Source: Herbinix luporum (GTDB lineage Bacteria; Bacillota; Clostridia; Lachnospirales; Lachnospiraceae). From it: DNA of 64,000 bases. The stretch covers positions 298,501 through 362,500 of the forward strand of contig NZ_LN879430.1 in the NCBI RefSeq assembly GCF_900070325.1, read 5' to 3'. The position numbers and the translations under genes were made by a program. The notes beneath the pieces were generated by a model, which did no database searches, was not told the origin of the DNA, and saw only the letters and a program-made list of their open reading frames with translations. Positions 8,154-19,996 of this stretch are shown piece after piece; within the stretch, counting starts at the first letter, position 1; every line of letters begins with the position of its first letter.

Positions 8154-11100
8154 ATGGATAGAAACAGAATGCATCCGGTCAAGGTTGGTAACAACGTTAG
8201 AATGAGTTACTCCAAGCAGAAGGAAGTATTGGAGATGCCTAATCTAATTGAGGTTCAAAAGGATTCCTATCAATGGTTCCTTACAGAAGGGCTTAAAGAA
8301 GTATTTGATGATATATCTCCGATTACTGATTACGGCGGAAACTTGAGTCTGGAGTTTGTAGACTTTACATTGTGTGAGGATGATATTAAATATACAATAG
8401 AAGAATGTAAGGAAAGAGATGCAACCTATGCAGCTCCCTTAAAGGTAAAGGTCAGACTCCATAATAAAGAAAATAACGAAATTAATGAACATGACATATT
8501 TATGGGCGATTTACCGCTTATGACTGAAACGGGTACATTTGTTATAAATGGTGCGGAAAGAGTAATTGTAAGCCAACTGGTACGTTCCCCCGGTATATAT
8601 TATGCTGTAGATCATGATAAGATTGGTAAGAAATTATTTTCTGCTACTGTCATACCCAATAGAGGTGCTTGGTTGGAATATGAAACTGATTCCAACGATG
8701 TATTCTATGTTAGGGTAGATCGTAATAGAAAAGTTCCGATTACAACATTTATCAGAGCATTAGGATATGGAACGAATGAAGAAATTAAGCAGCTGTTCGG
8801 TGAGGAACCGAAAATTCTTGCAAGTTTGGCTAAAGACCCAAGTACAGCTAGGGATCCATCCGGTAGTTATCAGGATGGTTTATTAGAGTTATACAAAAAA
8901 CTTCGTCCCGGTGAGCCACTGGCAGTGGAAAATGCAGAAGCCTTACTTAACAGTATGTTTTTTGATGCCAGAAGATACGACCTGGCGAAAGTAGGTCGCT
9001 ATAAATTTAATAAAAAACTGGCTTATCGTAATCGCATCGTAGGTTTTGTACTGGCTGAAGATGTAGTTGATAAGTCCACCGGTGAAGTAATTGCTGAAGC
9101 AGGGACTACAGTAAGTAACGAATTAGCAATGATTATACAAGATTCTGCTATACCTTCTGTTATGGTACAAGCGGATGAAAGAAATGTGAAGGTTATTTCC
9201 AATATGATGGTTAACCTTTCTTATTATTTACCTGAAATCAGTGTTGCAGAGAAGAAATCCATGGGTCTTAATGAATATGTCTACTACCCTGTATTAAAAA
9301 AGATTTTAGAGAATCATACTTCTCTTGAAGATATTAAGGAAGCACTTAGAAAAAATATCAGCGACCTGGTTCCGAAATATATAACTAAAGAAGATATAAT
9401 TGCTTCTATAAATTATAATATTAATCTGGAATATGGTATAGGATATATAGATGATATTGACCATTTGGGCAACAGAAGAATTCGTGCGGTGGGTGAGCTT
9501 TTACAGAACCAGTACCGTATCGGACTGTCTAGAATGGAAAGAGTTGTCAGAGAAAGAATGACAACACAGGATTTAGAGGGTATAAGTCCTCAATCCTTAA
9601 TAAATATTAAACCTGTGACTGCAGCGGTAAAAGAATTCTTTGGAAGCTCCCAGTTGTCACAGTTTATGGATCAACATAACCCCTTGGGTGAGCTGACTCA
9701 TAAAAGACGTCTATCAGCTTTAGGACCGGGTGGTCTTTCCCGTGACAGAGCGGGCTTTGAAGTCCGTGACGTACACTATTCCCATTATGGAAGAATGTGT
9801 CCTGTTGAGACCCCGGAAGGTCCTAACATCGGTCTTATTAACTCTCTTGCAACCTATGCAAGAATTAACGAATATGGATTTATAGAGGCTCCTTATCGTG
9901 TGGTAGATAAGGCTGATCCTGAAAATCCTAAGGTTACCGATGAGGTAATTTATCTGACGGCAGATGAAGAGGATAGATATGTAGTAGCACAAGCTAATGC
10001 TGAGCTTGATGAGAATGGATATTTTATTGGCAACAGTATATCCGGCCGATATAAAGAAGAAACTTCCCAATATGATAAGCAGCAGATTGACTTAATGGAC
10101 GTATCTCCTAAGATGGTCTTTTCTGTGGCTACATCATTAATTCCTTTCTTGGAAAATGACGATGCTAACCGTGCTCTAATGGGTGCCAACATGCAGCGTC
10201 AGGCTGTTCCCCTTCTTAAGACAGAAGCTCCTGTAGTAGGAACCGGAATTGAGGCCAAGGCAGCCATCGACTCCGGGGTATGCGTTCTGGCTAAAAAATC
10301 CGGTACTGTGGAAAAGGTGACTGCCAGGGAGATTTTAGTTAAAAATGATGACGGTTCAAAGAGCACATATCGTCTCATTAAATTTTCCAAGAGTAACCAA
10401 GGTACCTGTATTAACCAAAGACCTGTAGTAAATTGGGGTGATAGGGTTGAGGCAGGTCAGGTTATTGCAGACGGTCCTTCAACCAGTAAGGGTGAGCTGG
10501 CCCTTGGTAAGAATCCTTTGATTGGCTTTATGACCTGGGAAGGATATAACTACGAGGACGCTGTATTAATTAGTGAACGTTTGGTTCAAGAGGATGTATA
10601 TACATCTATTCATATAGAAGAATATGAGGCTGAGGCAAGAGATACCAAACTTGGTCCCGAAGAAATAACCAGGGATATACCCGGTGTCGGTGACGAAGCC
10701 CTTAAGGACTTGGATGAAAGAGGAATTATCCGTATCGGTGCAGAAGTTCGTGCCGGTGACATTCTTGTGGGTAAAGTTACCCCTAAGGGTGAAACTGAAC
10801 TGACCGCCGAAGAAAGATTACTTAGAGCAATCTTTGGGGAGAAGGCAAGAGAAGTAAGGGATACTTCTTTAAGGGTTCCTCATGGTGAGTATGGTATTGT
10901 TGTAGATGCCAAGGTATTTACCAGAGAAAACGGAGATGAATTATCTCCCGGTGTTAACGAAACTGTTCGTGTATATATAGCACAAAAAAGAAAAATCCAG
11001 GTTGGTGACAAGATGGCCGGAAGACACGGTAATAAGGGTGTTGTATCCCGTGTGTTACCTGTTGAGGATATGCCATTTTTACCAAACGGAAGACCTTTAG

Positions 11101-12020
11101 ATATAGTATTAAACCCCTTAGGCGTACCTTCCCGTATGAATATCGGACAGGTACTTGAGATACATCTGTCCTTAGCTGCAAAGGTTTTAGGTATCGACGT
11201 GGCAACTCCGGTTTTTGACGGTGCCAATGAATTTGATATTATGGATACCTTAAAAATAGCCAATGATTATGCCAACTTAGAATGGGAAGAATTCGAAGAA
11301 AAGTATAAAGATAATATAAATCCTTATCTTTTCGATTATCTGAAAGAACATCACGGTGAAAATAATGAATGGAAGGGTGTTCCCATTAACAGTGATGGAA
11401 AAATTATGCTTCGAGACGGAAGAACCGGTGAGTTCTTTGACCAGCCGGTAACCGTAGGCTTTATGCATTATTTGAAGTTGCATCATCTGGTTGATGATAA
11501 GATTCATGCCCGCTCTACAGGACCTTATTCATTGGTAACACAACAGCCTCTAGGGGGTAAGGCACAGTTTGGCGGACAGAGATTTGGTGAGATGGAAGTA
11601 TGGGCACTGGAAGCATACGGTGCGGCATATATTCTCCAAGAAATCCTGACAGTAAAATCTGACGATGTAACCGGTCGTGTAAAAACCTATGAAGCAATTA
11701 TTAAAGGTGAAAATATCAGTGAGCCCGGCATACCGGAATCCTTTAAGGTTCTCTTAAAGGAACTTCAGTCCTTAGCTCTTGATGTTACTGTTCTTGACGA
11801 ATATGGTAACGAGGTTAGGTTGACAGAAAATTCAGAATACGGTGATTCTGATATGACTCAGTTAATTGAAGGAGATAATAACTTCAGATATGATGAGGAG
11901 GGCTATGAAGACGCCGGTTTCACCAAGACAGAAGGTGAGGATATTGACAACGATATTTTTGATATCTACGAGGAAGATTCGGGTGAAGTAGAGCAGCAAG
12001 ATGACTTTAGTTTTGATTAA
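8154..12020 (+). CDS. rpoB: DNA-directed RNA polymerase subunit beta
   Basis: A 1288-residue core RNA polymerase subunit. Diagnostic segments include [14 protein letters not shown] near the start, [20 protein letters not shown] (rifampicin-binding region), [13 protein letters not shown] and [16 protein letters not shown]. The classic resistance positions carry the sensitive-type residues. A ~70-residue acidic tail follows the conserved core. The ATG at 8154 is chosen because the in-frame GTG at 8142 overlaps the AAGGGGTG ribosome binding site. It is cotranscribed with rpoC 59 bases downstream. Confidence 0.97.
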   Translation: MDRNRMHPVKVGNNVRMSYSKQKEVLEMPNLIEVQKDSYQWFLTEGLKEVFDDISPITDYGGNLSLEFVDFTLCEDDIKYTIEECKERDATYAAPLKVKVRLHNKENNEINEHDIFMGDLPLMTETGTFVINGAERVIVSQLVRSPGIYYAVDHDKIGKKLFSATVIPNRGAWLEYETDSNDVFYVRVDRNRKVPITTFIRALGYGTNEEIKQLFGEEPKILASLAKDPSTARDPSGSYQDGLLELYKKLRPGEPLAVENAEALLNSMFFDARRYDLAKVGRYKFNKKLAYRNRIVGFVLAEDVVDKSTGEVIAEAGTTVSNELAMIIQDSAIPSVMVQADERNVKVISNMMVNLSYYLPEISVAEKKSMGLNEYVYYPVLKKILENHTSLEDIKEALRKNISDLVPKYITKEDIIASINYNINLEYGIGYIDDIDHLGNRRIRAVGELLQNQYRIGLSRMERVVRERMTTQDLEGISPQSLINIKPVTAAVKEFFGSSQLSQFMDQHNPLGELTHKRRLSALGPGGLSRDRAGFEVRDVHYSHYGRMCPVETPEGPNIGLINSLATYARINEYGFIEAPYRVVDKADPENPKVTDEVIYLTADEEDRYVVAQANAELDENGYFIGNSISGRYKEETSQYDKQQIDLMDVSPKMVFSVATSLIPFLENDDANRALMGANMQRQAVPLLKTEAPVVGTGIEAKAAIDSGVCVLAKKSGTVEKVTAREILVKNDDGSKSTYRLIKFSKSNQGTCINQRPVVNWGDRVEAGQVIADGPSTSKGELALGKNPLIGFMTWEGYNYEDAVLISERLVQEDVYTSIHIEEYEAEARDTKLGPEEITRDIPGVGDEALKDLDERGIIRIGAEVRAGDILVGKVTPKGETELTAEERLLRAIFGEKAREVRDTSLRVPHGEYGIVVDAKVFTRENGDELSPGVNETVRVYIAQKRKIQVGDKMAGRHGNKGVVSRVLPVEDMPFLPNGRPLDIVLNPLGVPSRMNIGQVLEIHLSLAAKVLGIDVATPVFDGANEFDIMDTLKIANDYANLEWEEFEEKYKDNINPYLFDYLKEHHGENNEWKGVPINSDGKIMLRDGRTGEFFDQPVTVGFMHYLKLHHLVDDKIHARSTGPYSLVTQQPLGGKAQFGGQRFGEMEVWALEAYGAAYILQEILTVKSDDVTGRVKTYEAIIKGENISEPGIPESFKVLLKELQSLALDVTVLDEYGNEVRLTENSEYGDSDMTQLIEGDNNFRYDEEGYEDAGFTKTEGEDIDNDIFDIYEEDSGEVEQQDDFSFD

Positions 12021-12079
12021 ACTTGAGTAAAACCCTATCTTAGTATCAAAAGCAGAGTTAATGAAGGGAGAGCCAAATA

Positions 12080-15000
12080 ATGCCTGATATTATGTATAAC
12101 AATGAGCAGGAAATAACCTATGATGCAATTAGAATTGGTCTAGCCTCACCGGAAAAAATTAGGGAATGGTCCAGAGGCGAGGTAAGAAAACCTGAAACCA
12201 TTAACTATAGAACCTTAAAACCGGAAAAGGATGGCTTGTTCTGCGAAAGAATTTTTGGACCCAGTAAGGACTGGGAATGTCATTGCGGAAAGTATAAAAA
12301 AATCAGATATAAAGGTGTCGTTTGTGACCGCTGTGGTGTTGAGGTTACAAAAGCCAGTGTACGCCGTGAAAGAATGGGTCATATTGAACTGGCAGCACCG
12401 GTATCCCATATATGGTATTTTAAAGGAATACCAAGCCGTATGGGTTTACTCCTTGACTTGTCACCAAGGACCCTAGAAAAAGTACTTTACTTTGCTTCCT
12501 ATATTGTACTGGATAAGGGAAATACCGACCTTCAGTACAAACAGGTTCTTAATGAAAAGGAAAAACAGGAAGCAATTGAGAAATATGGTGAAGGTAGCTT
12601 CCGTGTAGGAATGGGTGCGGAAGCTGTACAAGAGCTTTTAAGAAATATTGATTTAGATAAGGAAGTTAAGGATTTAAAAAGGGCATTAAAGGATTCCACA
12701 GGCCAAAAGCGGGCGAGAATTATTAAACGTCTGGAAGTCGTTGAGGCCTTTAGGGAGTCGGGAAATAAGCCGGAGTGGTTAATTCTTACCGTAATTCCGG
12801 TTATCCCCCCGGATCTTCGTCCTATGGTTCAGCTAGACGGAGGAAGATTTGCAACTTCCGATATGAATGATTTATATAGAAGAATAATCAACAGAAATAA
12901 TCGCTTAAAGAGACTGTTAGAACTAGGAGCTCCGGATATTATTGTTCGTAATGAGAAGAGAATGTTACAGGAAGCTGTGGATGCCTTAATAGATAACGGC
13001 AGAAGAGGAAGGCCTGTAACAGGCCCCGGCAACCGTCCTTTAAAATCCTTATCTGATATGTTAAAAGGTAAACAGGGACGTTTCCGTCAAAATCTTCTTG
13101 GTAAGAGAGTTGACTATTCCGGTCGTTCCGTTATAGTTGTCGGTCCCGAATTAAAGCTTTATCAGTGTGGTCTTCCTAAGGAAATGGCTATTGAATTGTT
13201 TAAGCCTTTCGTTATGAAAGAGCTGGTAGCCAGAGGAACCGCCCATAATATAAAGTCAGCTAAGAAGATGGTAGAGAGACTTCAGCCTGAGGTATGGGAT
13301 GTATTGGAGGATGTTATTAAAGAGCATCCGGTTATGTTAAACCGTGCTCCGACCCTTCATAGACTGGGTATCCAAGCATTTGAGCCTGTACTTGTAGAAG
13401 GTAAGGCAATTAAGCTTCATCCTTTGGTATGTACAGCATACAATGCGGACTTTGACGGAGACCAAATGGCTGTCCATGTACCCTTGTCTGTGGAAGCTCA
13501 GGCAGAATGTAGATTCCTGTTACTGTCACCTAACAACCTATTAAAACCCTCAGACGGTGCACCGGTAACTGTTCCTTCTCAGGATATGGTTCTGGGTATC
13601 TATTATCTGACCATAGAAAGAGAAAATGATACAGGAATTTTACATTCCTTTAAGAGTGTTGATGAAGCAATCCTAGCCTATGAAAATAAAACAATTACAC
13701 TTCATGAGCCTATTTTAGTAAAAATGACAGGTATAAATAATGAAGGGGTGGAAGAGTCTAAAATGATAAAATCCACCTTAGGACGCTTTGTTTTCAATGA
13801 AATAATTCCCCAGGACCTAGGATTTGTTGATAGAAGTAAACCTGAAAATTTCCTTGAACTTGAAATAAATTTTCTTGTAGGAAAGAAGCAGCTTAAACCT
13901 ATCCTTGAAAAATGCATTAATATCCACGGGGCGACTCAGACAGCAGAACTGTTAGATGCTGTTAAAACCCTAGGTTACAAATATGCAACCAGGGCGGCAT
14001 TTACTGTTTCCATATCCGATATGAAGGTTCCGGAAGAGAAGAAGCAGATTCTTGCGGAAGCAGAAGAAACCGTAGAAAGTATTTCTAAAGAATATCGCCG
14101 TGGTAGAATGACAGAAGAGGAACGTTACAATGCTGTAATTAATACTTGGAAGGAAGCAGACAATGAACTTACTGAAACGCTTCTTGCAGGTTTAGATAGA
14201 TTTAACAATATTAAAATGATGTCAGACTCCGGCGCCCGTGGTTCTGATAAGCAGATTAAGCAGCTGGCAGGTATGCGTGGACTGATGGCTGATACATCAG
14301 GCCGTACCATTGAACTGCCTATCAAATCCAACCTTCGTGAAGGACTTGATGTACTTGAATACTTTATATCAGCCCATGGAGCCAGAAAAGGTCTTTCCGA
14401 TACTGCTCTTCGTACTGCGGACTCAGGATACCTGACCAGACGTTTGGTTGACGTAGCTCAGGATTTAATCATCCGTGAGGCAGATTGCTGCGAACATGAA
14501 GAAGAAATTACAGGTATGTGGGTAAAGGCATTCACTGACGGCAGTGAAGTTATTGAAACCCTTGAGGAAAGAATAACAGGAAGATTTTCCTGCGAGACCA
14601 TATATGATGCAGAAGGTAATATAATTGTAAAAGCAAATCATATGATTACACCAAAGCGGGCAGCTAAGATTATAGAAACCGGTGTAGATAAGGTTAAGAT
14701 TCGTAACGTACTGTCATGTAAGTCCCATATCGGTGTATGTGCAAAATGTTATGGAGCCAACTTAGCTACCGGTGAAGCTGTTCAAGTAGGTGAAGCGGTA
14801 GGAATAATTGCGGCACAGTCCATAGGTGAACCGGGAACCCAGCTTACAATGCGTACCTTCCATACAGGTGGTGTGGCCGGTGACGATATTACACAGGGTC
14901 TTCCTCGTGTTGAGGAACTTTTTGAGGCCAGAAAGCCAAAGGGACTTGCAATTATTTCAGAATTTGGCGGCACAGTTACCATTAAGGACACCAAGAAGAA

Positions 15001-15919
15001 AAGAGAAGTTATTGTAACAAATCCTGAAACTATGGAATCTAAGGCATATCTTATTCCTTACGGTTCAAGGATTAAGGTTATGGAGGGAGACATTATCGAG
15101 GCCGGTGACGAGCTGACTGAAGGTAGTGTAAATCCACATGATATCCTTAAAATAAAAGGAGTCCGTGCAGTTCAGGATTATATGATACAAGAAGTTCAGC
15201 GGGTATATCGCCTGCAGGGTGTTGAAATAAATGATAAGCATATCGAAGTTATAGTTCGTCAGATGCTTAAGAAAGTCCGTATAGAAGATAACGGTGACAC
15301 CAACTTCCTACCCGGTGCTTTGGTAGACATTATGGAGTTTAATGATGTAAATAAGGCTATGGAAGAACAGGGCTTACAGCCGGCAGAGGGTAAACAGGTA
15401 ATGCTGGGAATTACAAAAGCTTCCCTGGCAACTAATTCCTTCTTGTCAGCAGCATCATTCCAAGAAACAACTAAAGTCTTAACCGAAGCCGCAATTAAAG
15501 GTAAGGTGGATCCTTTAATAGGACTTAAGGAAAATGTTATAATCGGTAAGCTTATTCCTGCCGGTACCGGCATGAAGAGATACCGTTCAGTTAAGTTGGA
15601 TACAGATATCCAAGAAGAAAGCTTAATGGCTGCTGATATGTATCCTGAAGGCAGTTATAGCCAAGACTTTGAAACCTTAGAATACCCTGAAAACCAGGAC
15701 CAGGGGGATAATTATGTAGAAGACGGAATACCTGAAGTTGTATATGATGAAGAAAAATATACCAGCGGCGATAACTATATTGGCCGTGAAGACAGTAAAC
15801 CCGGCGTAGACGATGCTCATATTTCCCTTGGTGAGGAAACCCACAATGACGGTGACTGGACAGAAACAGAATTTAATTTAAAAGGCATAATTGAAGACGA
15901 TTATAGTGACGGTCTATAA
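12080..15919 (+). CDS. rpoC: DNA-directed RNA polymerase subunit beta'
   Basis: A 1279-residue catalytic subunit. The N-terminal zinc site uses C67, C69, C82 and C85. The magnesium-binding NADFDGD motif lies at residues 455-461. The second zinc cluster (CEHEEE...[11 protein letters not shown]) and the bridge/trigger region ([19 protein letters not shown]) are intact. The last ~80 residues are an acidic, low-complexity tail, echoing the tail on RpoB. A strong terminator follows directly, so the str genes are not in this transcript. Confidence 0.97.
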   Translation: MPDIMYNNEQEITYDAIRIGLASPEKIREWSRGEVRKPETINYRTLKPEKDGLFCERIFGPSKDWECHCGKYKKIRYKGVVCDRCGVEVTKASVRRERMGHIELAAPVSHIWYFKGIPSRMGLLLDLSPRTLEKVLYFASYIVLDKGNTDLQYKQVLNEKEKQEAIEKYGEGSFRVGMGAEAVQELLRNIDLDKEVKDLKRALKDSTGQKRARIIKRLEVVEAFRESGNKPEWLILTVIPVIPPDLRPMVQLDGGRFATSDMNDLYRRIINRNNRLKRLLELGAPDIIVRNEKRMLQEAVDALIDNGRRGRPVTGPGNRPLKSLSDMLKGKQGRFRQNLLGKRVDYSGRSVIVVGPELKLYQCGLPKEMAIELFKPFVMKELVARGTAHNIKSAKKMVERLQPEVWDVLEDVIKEHPVMLNRAPTLHRLGIQAFEPVLVEGKAIKLHPLVCTAYNADFDGDQMAVHVPLSVEAQAECRFLLLSPNNLLKPSDGAPVTVPSQDMVLGIYYLTIERENDTGILHSFKSVDEAILAYENKTITLHEPILVKMTGINNEGVEESKMIKSTLGRFVFNEIIPQDLGFVDRSKPENFLELEINFLVGKKQLKPILEKCINIHGATQTAELLDAVKTLGYKYATRAAFTVSISDMKVPEEKKQILAEAEETVESISKEYRRGRMTEEERYNAVINTWKEADNELTETLLAGLDRFNNIKMMSDSGARGSDKQIKQLAGMRGLMADTSGRTIELPIKSNLREGLDVLEYFISAHGARKGLSDTALRTADSGYLTRRLVDVAQDLIIREADCCEHEEEITGMWVKAFTDGSEVIETLEERITGRFSCETIYDAEGNIIVKANHMITPKRAAKIIETGVDKVKIRNVLSCKSHIGVCAKCYGANLATGEAVQVGEAVGIIAAQSIGEPGTQLTMRTFHTGGVAGDDITQGLPRVEELFEARKPKGLAIISEFGGTVTIKDTKKKREVIVTNPETMESKAYLIPYGSRIKVMEGDIIEAGDELTEGSVNPHDILKIKGVRAVQDYMIQEVQRVYRLQGVEINDKHIEVIVRQMLKKVRIEDNGDTNFLPGALVDIMEFNDVNKAMEEQGLQPAEGKQVMLGITKASLATNSFLSAASFQETTKVLTEAAIKGKVDPLIGLKENVIIGKLIPAGTGMKRYRSVKLDTDIQEESLMAADMYPEGSYSQDFETLEYPENQDQGDNYVEDGIPEVVYDEEKYTSGDNYIGREDSKPGVDDAHISLGEETHNDGDWTETEFNLKGIIEDDYSDGL

Positions 15920-15931
15920 AATAAAATGCTA

Positions 15932-15986
15932 ATTTTGGGAAGAGGAGCAAGGGGGCGGGGCAGCCTCATGCTCCTCTTTTCAAAAT
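15932..15986 (+). terminator. Terminator after rpoC
   Basis: AGAGGAGCA (15941-15949) pairs with TGCTCCTCT (15969-15977), extended by ATTTTG/CAAAAT at the base. The long G-rich loop is unusual. Confidence 0.7.
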
Positions 15987-16039
15987 AAAAAAACAGTAAC
16001 CAGATAGTGGGATTATAAATAAATATAAGGAGTTTGTGT

Positions 16040-17755
16040 ATGGGATATTTAGAAATGTATAATGAATGGCTTACAAATCCGTATTTTGATGAAGACACTA
16101 GAAATGAACTTAAAGCATTAGAAGGTAATGATAAAGAAATTAAGGAAAGATTTTTTAAAAACCTTGAGTTTGGTACAGGAGGCTTAAGAGGAATACTGGG
16201 AGCCGGCATTAACCGAATGAATATATATACCGTTAGAAAGGCTACCCAGGGACTGGCAAATTATATAATTAAGCAAAAAGGGGAGAGTAAAGGAGTCGTT
16301 ATAGCCTATGATTCCAGGAGAATGTCACCGGAATTTGCCATGGAGACGGCCCTATGTTTGGCTGCCAATAAGATTAAGGCTTATTTGTTTGATTCATTAA
16401 GGCCTACCCCCATGTTATCCTTTGCTGTAAGAGAACTTGCTTGTATTGCCGGAGTGGTTATAACAGCCAGCCATAATCCCCCTGAGTACAATGGTTATAA
16501 GGTATACTGGGAAGACGGAGCACAGATTACATATCCTAAGGATGTGGAAATTATTCAAGAAGTTAATGCAATCACTGACTTTGCCGCAGCAAAGACCATG
16601 ACAAAAGAGGAAGCTATAAAAGAAGGTCTTCTAAAAATAATTGGACAGGAAATTGATGACAGGTATATCGAAAGCTTAAAAGCCCTTACGATTAATCCGA
16701 TTAGTGAAGAAGGTAAGAAATTAACCATTGTATATACACCCTTACACGGATCCGGTAATATGCCGGTACAAAGAATCCTTAGGGAATTAGGATTTAGTAA
16801 TGTATATGTTGTGTCTGAGCAGGAGCAGCCGGATTCTAATTTTAGCACAGTAGAATATCCTAATCCGGAAGACCCTAAGGTGTTTACCTTGGCAAAAGAA
16901 CTGGCAGATAAAGTTGGAGCTGATATTATCCTGGCCACAGATCCGGATGCGGATCGTTTGGGAGTCCAGGTAAAAAATAATAAAGGGGAATATGTATTAT
17001 TTAACGGTAATATGACAGGTGCTTTAATTGCCGAATATGTATTTTCCCAGAAAGCCGCTAAAGGAATATTACCTAAGAACAGTGCCCTGATAAAAACTAT
17101 CGTTACAGGTAATATATCCGATAAGATAGCAGAACACTACAATGCTAAGCTTATAGAAGTCTTAACCGGCTTTAAATATATAGGAGAGCAGATTAAACTA
17201 TTTGAAGAAACAGGCTCCAATGAATTTATCTTTGGTTATGAGGAAAGCTATGGATACCTAGTAGGAACCCATTCCAGAGATAAGGATGCCGTAGTATCAC
17301 TTATGATCTTATGTGAGGCTTGTGCCTATTACAAATCCCAAGGAATAAGCCTATATGAGCAAATGGAAAATATCTTTAAGAAATATGGATATTACCAAGA
17401 AGAGACCGTAGCTATTACCCTAAAGGGCATAGAGGGAATGGAGAAGATTAAATCCATTATGGAAAACTATCGGAAAAACTCTCCCAAAACTGCCGGGGGA
17501 TATGAAATCTTGAAGATAAGAGATTATGAAGCCGATACCATAACTGATTTAAAAACAGGAGAAGTTAAGCCTACAAATCTTCCGAAATCCAATGTTCTCT
17601 ACTATGAGATGAGTGAGGATGCTTGGTGTGCAATCAGACCTTCAGGTACAGAACCAAAGATTAAATTTTATTTTGGTGTTAAGGGAGAAAGCAAGGAAGA
17701 TGCAAGCAGGAGACTAAGTAGATTGATGAATGATGAGGTATTTAAGGTAAATTAA
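16040..17755 (+). CDS. Phosphoglucomutase/phosphomannomutase (alpha-phosphohexomutase)
   Basis: A 571-residue cytosolic enzyme interconverting hexose 1- and 6-phosphates, feeding UDP-glucose and envelope polysaccharide synthesis. All four family sites are present: the phosphoserine loop TASHNPPEYNG (S144), the metal site DPDADR (residues 301-306), the sugar-binding GYEESYGY, and the phosphate-binding RPSGTEPKIKFY near the C-terminus. The size fits the PgcA/PGM2-like branch. ATG 16040 follows AAGGAG by 7 bases; the upstream in-frame TTG is not favoured. It forms a single-gene unit between two terminators. Confidence 0.93.
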   Translation: MGYLEMYNEWLTNPYFDEDTRNELKALEGNDKEIKERFFKNLEFGTGGLRGILGAGINRMNIYTVRKATQGLANYIIKQKGESKGVVIAYDSRRMSPEFAMETALCLAANKIKAYLFDSLRPTPMLSFAVRELACIAGVVITASHNPPEYNGYKVYWEDGAQITYPKDVEIIQEVNAITDFAAAKTMTKEEAIKEGLLKIIGQEIDDRYIESLKALTINPISEEGKKLTIVYTPLHGSGNMPVQRILRELGFSNVYVVSEQEQPDSNFSTVEYPNPEDPKVFTLAKELADKVGADIILATDPDADRLGVQVKNNKGEYVLFNGNMTGALIAEYVFSQKAAKGILPKNSALIKTIVTGNISDKIAEHYNAKLIEVLTGFKYIGEQIKLFEETGSNEFIFGYEESYGYLVGTHSRDKDAVVSLMILCEACAYYKSQGISLYEQMENIFKKYGYYQEETVAITLKGIEGMEKIKSIMENYRKNSPKTAGGYEILKIRDYEADTITDLKTGEVKPTNLPKSNVLYYEMSEDAWCAIRPSGTEPKIKFYFGVKGESKEDASRRLSRLMNDEVFKVN

Positions 17756-17811
17756 CCTAATTTATAAAAGGTATTTTACCGGTGAGTTTTCAGAATATCT
17801 ATAAATAATAT

Positions 17812-17855
17812 AGCCTTTGTAGATGACAGATTTTATTATCTACAAAGGCTTTTTT
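17812..17855. terminator. Terminator between convergent genes
   Basis: AGCCTTTGTAGAT (17812-17824) pairs perfectly with ATCTACAAAGGCT (17838-17850), followed by TTTTT. It serves the mutase gene and probably the minus-strand lipoprotein operon ending at 17859. Confidence 0.85.
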
Positions 17856-17858
17856 AGA

Positions 17859-18854
17859 TTAGGGATTTATCAGAAAACGACGAAGTATTAAAGTTTGATG
17901 CTTCATGTCAGTATCATCCATCCGTATAGTAACGGGCATAAAGATGGAAGAATCTTCAATATCTGAAAATGTAATAGGTAGGGATAACATTTCTCCATAT
18001 GAAGGGGACCAATCAACATATGGTTTATCATTTAGAACAATATATGGTTTATAGTCTAGGAAAAAGATTGTTCTAAGTTCTCCCGGCAGTCCAGTTGTAC
18101 TTTCATATAGCCATTCGTTTCCGTCAGAAGATAAGTTTATCCTATTAGTAGCAGATTGCCCCGTATGCATGGATTCATCAGTATCTGCTTGATAAATCCA
18201 ACAAGGAATATGGGCATCCCCACTTTGTGGACTTGCTTGAAAGTCAGATGGTATACTTAAAACATGAACCGGATTATTACTATTTTTATTATTATATTCT
18301 CCTGATTGATTATCAACGTAAAGGGGAAGTACAGCAGTATCACCTTGAATATTCATTAAATCCGCAGCGATAATAATATCAATTCGTCCTGCTTCAGACT
18401 GGAATGTTGGTGTTAGTGTAAACTTACATATAGTATCTTTTATCACTTGAAAAGGATGCATATAAGTGGCCTGTCGCTCACCTTCAGGTGTAAATTCAAC
18501 CGGAAGACCGTCTACCAGTACTAGAAGGCCGAAATTTATAGGTTCAGAATCGTCTTTATTTATAAAAATGCTAACTCCTAAGGGTAGTTCTCCCCCTTTA
18601 TATACAGTGGAGCGTACTAACTGACCTTCTTCCTGATAGATGCCCATTTCTTCGCCGGGTCTAAATACGTCATATCCCCAGGAGAACCGGTAAACTTTAG
18701 AATCATTTTGCTGCAAATCGGAAACATCCTCCTTTGCTGGAGTGGATGGGGTCTGATTTATCGATGAATCTTTAGATGAGCTATCTTTGGATGAACAAGC
18801 AGAAAACATGATGCAGGTAAGATATATTAATAGGATTATTTTAGATTTTTTCAT
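17859..18854 (-). CDS. Lipoprotein of unknown function, last gene of the ABC/lipoprotein locus
   Basis: A 331-residue predicted surface lipoprotein. The signal peptide ends in lipobox FSAC with C20 as the lipidation site, followed by a Ser/Lys/Asp-rich linker. The rest is beta-rich with no motif I recognise. It lies 66 bases downstream of the second permease gene on the same strand with its own AAGGAGG, so it may be cotranscribed with the transporter. A substrate-binding or accessory role is only a guess from context. Confidence 0.8.
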   Translation of the reverse strand: MKKSKIILLIYLTCIMFSACSSKDSSSKDSSINQTPSTPAKEDVSDLQQNDSKVYRFSWGYDVFRPGEEMGIYQEEGQLVRSTVYKGGELPLGVSIFINKDDSEPINFGLLVLVDGLPVEFTPEGERQATYMHPFQVIKDTICKFTLTPTFQSEAGRIDIIIAADLMNIQGDTAVLPLYVDNQSGEYNNKNSNNPVHVLSIPSDFQASPQSGDAHIPCWIYQADTDESMHTGQSATNRINLSSDGNEWLYESTTGLPGELRTIFFLDYKPYIVLNDKPYVDWSPSYGEMLSLPITFSDIEDSSIFMPVTIRMDDTDMKHQTLILRRFLINP

Positions 18855-18920
18855 TTTATATATCCTCCTTGAATTATATAGTAATTAATTTTATAGTATA
18901 TAAAATTTTAAAAGAAGATT

Positions 18921-19985
18921 CTAATTCTTATGAATAATAATCTTTCTTAATAAAAATTTTTTATAATAGAAAATCCATGTTGTTATAATTAAAGTAACTA
19001 TTAGCACAATTAATGGAGTAATCCTATATGATACTTTTAAAACAGGAGTTCCGGACAGCCAGGCGCTTATGGTAAATGGTATATCTGGTATAAGAAGCCA
19101 AGGTAGTAATATTAACAATATAGATATAAACATTCCATGGGAGGCATTCTCCGTTAATCCGGCAATACAAAAAGCAAAAAGTCCGGTAAATATAAATCCC
19201 ATATGGCGAATGACCATAAGTAGTGCAAGTGCCTGATAAAGGTTAAGTTTAATAGGATTAGATATAAATAGTGTTATAGAATATAAAGGCCAATGGCCTT
19301 CTTTTAGATAAAAACGTGAATAAAATACTACAAGTTCAATTATTATGTTGATAATAGCTGTAGATCCCAGCAAAATAAATAAGGATATCAGCTTAGTAAT
19401 AAATAAAGACCTACGTCCTTTTTTTGAGGTTAATATAACTTGCATGGAGCCTGATGATATTTCCGGACAAATAAATTGAATACCTATTATGAGGGCAAAA
19501 ATACACAATATAGGATCGGGAAAGCTCATATATATAAATACGCTATGCCATCCATATTCATAAAAATAGGCCTGTAAAGGCAGATCAGAATCATAAGAAG
19601 TACGAAATGAAACAAAGGCCTCTGCTTTTTCATTTAACATAGAAAAGGCGTTACCATAAAGCTTGGCTTCATTATATTCATTGGTATAATCTTTCCATAC
19701 ATCTTCATCTATCTTTCCTGCTAAATATAAATTCAAATTATCCTGATATTTATTAAGGGTTGATAGATAGTGTTCATTAGTTTCAAATATATACTGTTCC
19801 TTTTTGGGAGATGTCTCCCCTGCGACTTCTTCCAAGACCTTGTCATATTGATTTTTTGATATTTTTATGCGAGGATCACGTAGTTCAGGTAATATGCAAA
19901 CTACTGCAGTTTTAATTAGAAGAAAAGCCATGATAAGCCATATTATCTTGTAAGAGAACAGTACCTTATATATCTCATAATACAT
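18921..19985 (-). CDS. ABC-2 type transporter permease (second subunit)
   Basis: A 354-residue integral membrane protein. One helix near the N-terminus (KIIWLIMAFLLIKTAVV) is followed by a ~110-residue external domain and then five or so further helices, the layout of ABC-2 permeases with a large first loop. The ATG at 19985 (MYYEIYKVLFSYK) is preferred over the longer upstream reading because it lies 11 bases after the stop of the preceding permease and has a GAGG site. It partners with the permease at 19997 and the ATPase at 21210. Substrate unknown. Confidence 0.8.
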   Translation of the reverse strand: MYYEIYKVLFSYKIIWLIMAFLLIKTAVVCILPELRDPRIKISKNQYDKVLEEVAGETSPKKEQYIFETNEHYLSTLNKYQDNLNLYLAGKIDEDVWKDYTNEYNEAKLYGNAFSMLNEKAEAFVSFRTSYDSDLPLQAYFYEYGWHSVFIYMSFPDPILCIFALIIGIQFICPEISSGSMQVILTSKKGRRSLFITKLISLFILLGSTAIINIIIELVVFYSRFYLKEGHWPLYSITLFISNPIKLNLYQALALLMVIRHMGFIFTGLFAFCIAGLTENASHGMFISILLILLPWLLIPDIPFTISAWLSGTPVLKVSYRITPLIVLIVTLIITTWIFYYKKFLLRKIIIHKN

Positions 19986-19996
19986 AAGTTTTATCC

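Noticed and set aside
7356..12000. Long antisense ORFs opposite rplL and rpoB
   Set aside because: They are shadows of strongly biased codons in the sense genes and lack ribosome binding sites and recognisable products.
16034..16040. TTG start for the phosphohexomutase
   Set aside because: ATG at 16040 has better spacing from AAGGAG and gives the usual N-terminus.
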